This document shows positions 40,433 to 44,124 of a stretch of 44,124 nucleotides of DNA, piece by piece. Under the pieces are notes generated by a model, which saw only the letters and a list, made by a program, of their open reading frames with translations, was not told the origin of the DNA and searched no databases. Each line of letters starts with the position of its first letter. Within the stretch, counting starts at the first letter, position 1. Location: assembly GCA_964538515.1 (NCBI GenBank), contig CAZIEW010000046.1:1-44124 (forward strand), given 5' to 3'. The stretch comes from CALBZH01 sp964538515. GTDB taxonomy: Bacteria > Desulfobacterota > Syntrophobacteria > Syntrophobacterales > Syntrophobacteraceae. The position numbers and the translations under genes were made by a program.

Positions 40433-43297
40433 ATGAAGTCCCTGTTTGAATCCGATGAGGTCCCATACCGTTATATTGTCGGTATCGATCTCGGCACCAC
40501 CAATTCCGCCCTTGCCTATGTCGATCGCCGTCAACCGGAGGCGCAGCAGCGGAAGATCCAGTTTCTCGACATCGCGCAGCTCATCGCCCCGGGAGAAATC
40601 GCGCGACGGTCCGTCCTGCCATCGTTTCTCTACCTGCCGGGCCCGTACGAGCTTCCGGAAGGCGGCGCGGCGCTTCCATGGGATCCCGCGCGGACGTACG
40701 TCGTCGGTGAATTCGCCCGCGAGCAGGGTGCCCTGGTTCCGGGGAGACTCGTTTCGTCTGCCAAGTCGTGGCTGTGCCACGCGGGCGTGGACCGAACGGC
40801 ATCCATTCTCCCGTGGGGGGCAGGGAGAGACGTGGACAAGGTCTCCCCCGTCGAGGCCAGCTGCCGGTACCTGCGGCACATGAAAGAATCCTGGAATGCG
40901 CTGATGACCCGGGGCGATGACGCATCGCGCCTCGAGCAACAGTGCGTCATCCTGACGGTGCCGGCCTCCTTCGACGAGGTCGCCCGGGAGCTCACCGTAA
41001 CCGCCGCGCGCGCCGCCGGCCTCACGCGGGTCATCTTGGTCGAGGAGCCTCTGGCCGCCTTCTATGCCTGGCTTTCCAGACACCACGAAGACTGGCAGAC
41101 CACGATGCGGCCGGGACAGCTGATCCTGGTGTGCGACGTGGGCGGGGGAACGACCGATTTCACCCTTGTGGCAGTCCGTGAGGGGGAGCAAGGCACGCGA
41201 TTCGACCGACTGGCCGTGGGGGACCACCTCATGCTGGGCGGCGACAACATGGACCTCGCTCTCGCACGCCATCTCGAGGTGCAGCTGTTCGGCCAACCGG
41301 GACACATGGACACGCGCCGCTGGCATCAGCTCTGGCATCAGTGCCGCAAGGCTAAGGAGCTGCTGCTGTGCGACGCTCTCGGTCAGCGGGACCACGTGGA
41401 CATCGCGGTCGTCGGCACCGGTAGAAAGCTCATTGCGGACACCCTTAAAGCCCGGCTCACCCGCGAGCAGGTGCAATCCATCATCCTGGAAGGTTTTTTC
41501 CCGAAAGTTGCTTTGAGCGACCACCCTCAGACATCCCGCCGGGCGGGCTTGACCGAATGGGGACTTCCTTACGTTCAGGAAGCGGCGGTCACTCGCCACC
41601 TGGCCGCTTTCTGGGAGCGGTTTCGATCCCTCCTGCACCAGGAAACCGGACGGACTTCACTCTCCCCCGATTATGTGCTGTTTAACGGGGGGGCTCTTAC
41701 GCCCGCTTCGATCCGTCAGCGGATCCTGGACGTCATCCAGGGCTGGTTCCAGGAGGAGGCCGGAGCGGAGTGGGCACCGGTCGAGCTTGAAAACCCGCGC
41801 CCCGAGCTGGCCGTTGCCATCGGGGCGGCCTACTACGGACTGGTGCGCCTCGGTGAGGGCGTCCGCGTGGGGGCTGGAAGCCCTCGATCGTACTACGTTC
41901 TGGTCTCGAGTGACGGGAGCTCGGAGACGGAGCCGGCCGAGCCGGGTTCGTTACAGGCTGTCTGTCTGGTTCCGAGGGGAACGGAGGAAGGGTTCGAAAC
42001 CGAGCTCTCCCAGCCGGCTTTCGAAGTGCTTGCCAACCAACCGGCCGCCTTCCAGCTGCTCTGCTCGAGCACCCGCCTCGGAGATCGTCTCGGGGAGGTT
42101 TTGACCGTACCCGAGACCGAGGTCACCGTGCTGCCCCCCATCCGCACGGTCCTTCGGTTCGGCAAGAAGGGCACGGCTCAGACGCTCCCTGTTCGGCTGG
42201 CGCTCCGCCTGACAGAGGTCGGAACGCTCGAGCTCTGGTGCCAATCCCAGCAAAGCGCCCACCGCTGGCAGCTTCAATTCGACGTGCGCCAGGGAGGGGA
42301 AGTGATGGCGCAGGACACCCTTCCCGAGGGAGAAACCCTTGATGCAAGCCTTGTCGAGGAGGCTGCAGGCATCATTCGTCGTACGTTTTCCGTAGCGCGG
42401 AGCGAAGGCGCACTGGCTCCGGAAAAGCTCGTGAAGGCATTGACGACGGCACTCGACCTGGGAAGGGACAAGTGGCCCACGTCCCTCATCCGAAAGCTTG
42501 CTGACGCCCTGCTCGACTGCCGTAAGGACAGGGCCGTCACCGCTCAGCATGAGGCGCGCTGGCTGAATCTTCTGGGGTTCTGCCTGCGACCGGGCTTTGG
42601 TGACCCCCTGGACGAATGGCGCGCCAAGGAAATCTGGAAGCTTTTCCACCAGGGGCCGGTGTTTGCGCGTCAGCCCCAGAACCGCTCCGAGTGGTGGATT
42701 TTCTGGCGCCGCGTGGCTGGGGGCCTCAACGCCGGCCAACAGCTTCATTTCTACCAGCAGGTCTCGACGCTGCTGCCGACCGGGGACAAAAAGAAGAAGG
42801 GGAGCAAGACCCTGGCAAAGATTTCGAGCCCCCAGGAAGAGCTGGAAGTGTGGATGGCCCTGGCCAACATGGAGCGCCTCCCCGCAGCCACCAAGCGGGA
42901 TCTCGGCACCGCCCTTCTGTCCCGATCTCGGAAGCTGAAAAACCAGGAGCTCTGGGCGCTCAGCCGCTTCGGGGCCAGGACTCCCTTTTACGGCCCGCTC
43001 GATTTGGTCGTCCCGAAAGAGATCGTCAGCGAATGGGTTGCGAACCTCATGGGCCTGCAGCTCGATCCAACCGAGAACCTGGCGCGGGCCCTCGTGCATC
43101 TGGCTCGAATGACGGGCGACCGGGAGCGCGACATCCCACAGCCCGAGAGGGAACGGTTGGGGAGCTACCTGTCCGGCCTTCCACAGGGGGAGCGATTGCG
43201 CGAAATGTTGTTCCGGCCCGAAGCGTTAGACGCTCAGCGGGAGAGGGACTGGATCTTCGGCGAGTCACTCCCGACAGGCCTGATCCTGACGGAGTGA
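40433..43297 (+). CDS. Divergent Hsp70-family protein with long C-terminal extension
   Basis: A 954-residue paralogue of the preceding Hsp70. The ATPase domain (about 1-500) contains YIVGIDLGTTNSALAYVDRR, RLVSSAKSWLCHAGVDRTAS, LTVPASFDEVARELTVTAAR, LVCDVGGGTTDFTLVAV and FNGGALTPASIRQRILDVI. A beta-rich section follows (GTLELWCQSQQSAHRWQLQF). The last 300 or so residues are helical and Trp-rich (WWIFWRRVAGGLNAGQQLHF), matching the DUF3731-type extension I associate with this Hsp70 subclass. It follows its partner by 12 bases, so co-expression is certain. The ATG at 40433 is preferred over a GTG at 40427 on spacing. Client and co-chaperone are unknown. Confidence 0.92.
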   Translation: MKSLFESDEVPYRYIVGIDLGTTNSALAYVDRRQPEAQQRKIQFLDIAQLIAPGEIARRSVLPSFLYLPGPYELPEGGAALPWDPARTYVVGEFAREQGALVPGRLVSSAKSWLCHAGVDRTASILPWGAGRDVDKVSPVEASCRYLRHMKESWNALMTRGDDASRLEQQCVILTVPASFDEVARELTVTAARAAGLTRVILVEEPLAAFYAWLSRHHEDWQTTMRPGQLILVCDVGGGTTDFTLVAVREGEQGTRFDRLAVGDHLMLGGDNMDLALARHLEVQLFGQPGHMDTRRWHQLWHQCRKAKELLLCDALGQRDHVDIAVVGTGRKLIADTLKARLTREQVQSIILEGFFPKVALSDHPQTSRRAGLTEWGLPYVQEAAVTRHLAAFWERFRSLLHQETGRTSLSPDYVLFNGGALTPASIRQRILDVIQGWFQEEAGAEWAPVELENPRPELAVAIGAAYYGLVRLGEGVRVGAGSPRSYYVLVSSDGSSETEPAEPGSLQAVCLVPRGTEEGFETELSQPAFEVLANQPAAFQLLCSSTRLGDRLGEVLTVPETEVTVLPPIRTVLRFGKKGTAQTLPVRLALRLTEVGTLELWCQSQQSAHRWQLQFDVRQGGEVMAQDTLPEGETLDASLVEEAAGIIRRTFSVARSEGALAPEKLVKALTTALDLGRDKWPTSLIRKLADALLDCRKDRAVTAQHEARWLNLLGFCLRPGFGDPLDEWRAKEIWKLFHQGPVFARQPQNRSEWWIFWRRVAGGLNAGQQLHFYQQVSTLLPTGDKKKKGSKTLAKISSPQEELEVWMALANMERLPAATKRDLGTALLSRSRKLKNQELWALSRFGARTPFYGPLDLVVPKEIVSEWVANLMGLQLDPTENLARALVHLARMTGDRERDIPQPERERLGSYLSGLPQGERLREMLFRPEALDAQRERDWIFGESLPTGLILTE

Positions 43298-43301
43298 AAT
43301 C

Positions 43302-44124
43302 GTGAGAATCATGCTTTACTGCCAGCACGTTTTGGGGATCGGGCACTTTTTTCGCAGCATGGCCATCGCGAGTGCCTTGGAGGGGCATGACGTGCTCTTC
43401 GTCGAGGGCGGGGAGCCTGTGAAGGGCTTCGATCCCCCGGCCCATGTCAAGCGGCTATTCCTGCCCCCCCTCATGATGGACCCCGAATTCGATCACCTGG
43501 AAGCCCGGAGCGTCGACCTCGACGATGTCAAAGCAGCGCGGAAAGAACTGCTGCTGGAGGCCTTTGAGACCTTCGCCCCCCATGTGCTGTTGACGGAGCT
43601 TTTCCCCTTCGGCCGAAATCAGTTCCGCTTCGAGCTCATACCGCTCCTGGAAGGCATCCGCGCCGAAAAGCGGCCAACCCGGGTGCTCTGCAGCCTGCGG
43701 GACATTCTCGTGGAAAAACCGGATCAAGCGGCCTACGAGGAGCGGGTGATCAGCAGGCTTAACGATTTTTATGACGCCGTCCTGGTGCATTCGGACCCGC
43801 GTGTTTTTTCCCTGCAGGACACCTTTTCGCGCGTGGCGGCCATCCGACCTCCGATTCATTACACTGGATACGTGGCTCGTGACGCGCCCGTGAAGCACCC
43901 GCACACGGATTCAAGTCTCCAACCTTCAGGTCATCATCCAGTCGGGTTATCCCCTGCGCATTCCCCCCTTGACGGGGGTAGGGGGGTGTCATGTCGAGGG
44001 CGGTCTTACGGCCATAGCGAAACACCCCCCTACCCCCGTCAAGGGGGGGATGCGGATAAGGGCTTCTGCCCCGATACACTGGAGGCTCCGTCGCCCAAGC
44101 GAACCATCGTGGTGAGCGCAGGCG
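43302..44124 (+). CDS. Glycosyltransferase-like protein, 3' end outside window, with in-frame repeat insert
   Basis: About 274 codons are visible. The N-terminal part reads MRIMLYCQHVLGIGHFFRSM and later LLTELFPFGRNQFRFELIPL, LCSLRDILVEK and DAVLVHSDPRVFSLQDTF. This resembles the nucleotide-sugar glycosyltransferases of the MurG/UGT fold (COG4671-type predicted glycosyltransferases). After YTGYVARD the frame enters a 96-base inverted-repeat element and leaves it in frame into SPKRTIVVSAG, the usual start of the C-terminal Rossmann domain in this fold. The gene starts with GTG at 43302 after ACGGAGTGAAATC, four bases past the Hsp70 stop, so it joins that operon. The insert sits at the linker between domains and may be tolerated. 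Confidence 0.8.
   Translation, partial: MRIMLYCQHVLGIGHFFRSMAIASALEGHDVLFVEGGEPVKGFDPPAHVKRLFLPPLMMDPEFDHLEARSVDLDDVKAARKELLLEAFETFAPHVLLTELFPFGRNQFRFELIPLLEGIRAEKRPTRVLCSLRDILVEKPDQAAYEERVISRLNDFYDAVLVHSDPRVFSLQDTFSRVAAIRPPIHYTGYVARDAPVKHPHTDSSLQPSGHHPVGLSPAHSPLDGGRGVSCRGRSYGHSETPPYPRQGGDADKGFCPDTLEAPSPKRTIVVSAG
43958..44053. repeat. Near-perfect inverted-repeat element inside a coding sequence
   Basis: Arms at 43958-43989 and 44022-44053 are 32 bases each, inverted, with one mismatch, around a 32-base centre. Similarity continues outward for several bases (TTATCC next to both arms). The core reads CCCCTTGACGGGGGTAGGGG. A shorter relative lies at 25135-25178. The element is open in the glycosyltransferase reading frame, adding about 32 residues rich in Gly, Pro, Ser and Arg. 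It has no coding capacity of its own that I recognise. Confidence 0.92.

Overview
This looks like a chromosomal stretch of a GC-rich, anaerobic Deltaproteobacterium (Thermodesulfobacteriota), plausibly near the syntrophic or sulfate-reducing Syntrophobacterales. That placement is inferred from gene content: an exported [NiFe] hydrogenase, two sigma-54 activators, a HesB/IscA-type selenoprotein, a UbiD-type decarboxylase and a MetE-like methyltransferase. It is draft sequence, with a 100-N gap at 13550-13649 and genes cut at both window ends.

Positions 1-6100 (minus strand): a DraG-like ADP-ribosylglycohydrolase cut by the left edge, a TPR protein, the large and small subunits of a Tat-exported [NiFe] hydrogenase, a 51-residue secreted peptide and a secreted DUF2202 protein. 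Positions 6500-8800 (plus): a histidine kinase overlapping an NtrC-type sigma-54 activator, divergent from the DUF2202 gene. Positions 9200-15000: a secreted beta-propeller protein, tRNA-Lys(CTT), an enoyl-CoA hydratase homologue, then a minus-strand run (MetE-like protein, DUF166-like fragment, gap, CBS-pair protein, FMN-binding oxidase-fold protein, UspA).

Positions 15284-17574 hold the most notable locus. A sigma-54 activator with a cysteine-rich PAS domain is divergent from a short gene that conventional ORF calling splits in two. That gene reads as an A-type Fe-S carrier homologue with an in-frame TGA (17207-17209) at the first ligand cysteine, so it should encode selenocysteine. A close match to a -24/-12 sigma-54 promoter precedes it (17010-17025) and a strong hairpin follows it. 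The next gene encodes an unusual thioredoxin-fold/TPR/CAP fusion.

Positions 19380-28900 (mostly plus): panC-panD-metK-ahcY (pantothenate and S-adenosylmethionine cycle), mltA, a small helical protein on the minus strand, a degenerate SF2 helicase-like protein and a long UbiD-family decarboxylase. Positions 28941-36592 (minus): the classic run rpsB-tsf-pyrH-frr-uppS-cdsA-dxr-rseP-tsaB, interrupted by a convincing intrinsic terminator between cdsA and dxr. Positions 36700-44124 (plus): a TVP38/DedA-like membrane protein, a DUF2760 protein, two tandem divergent Hsp70 paralogues and a glycosyltransferase-like gene. The last gene carries an in-frame inverted-repeat element between its two predicted domains. 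A diverged relative of this element lies at 25135-25178.

No CRISPR array, insertion sequence, prophage or rRNA was seen.
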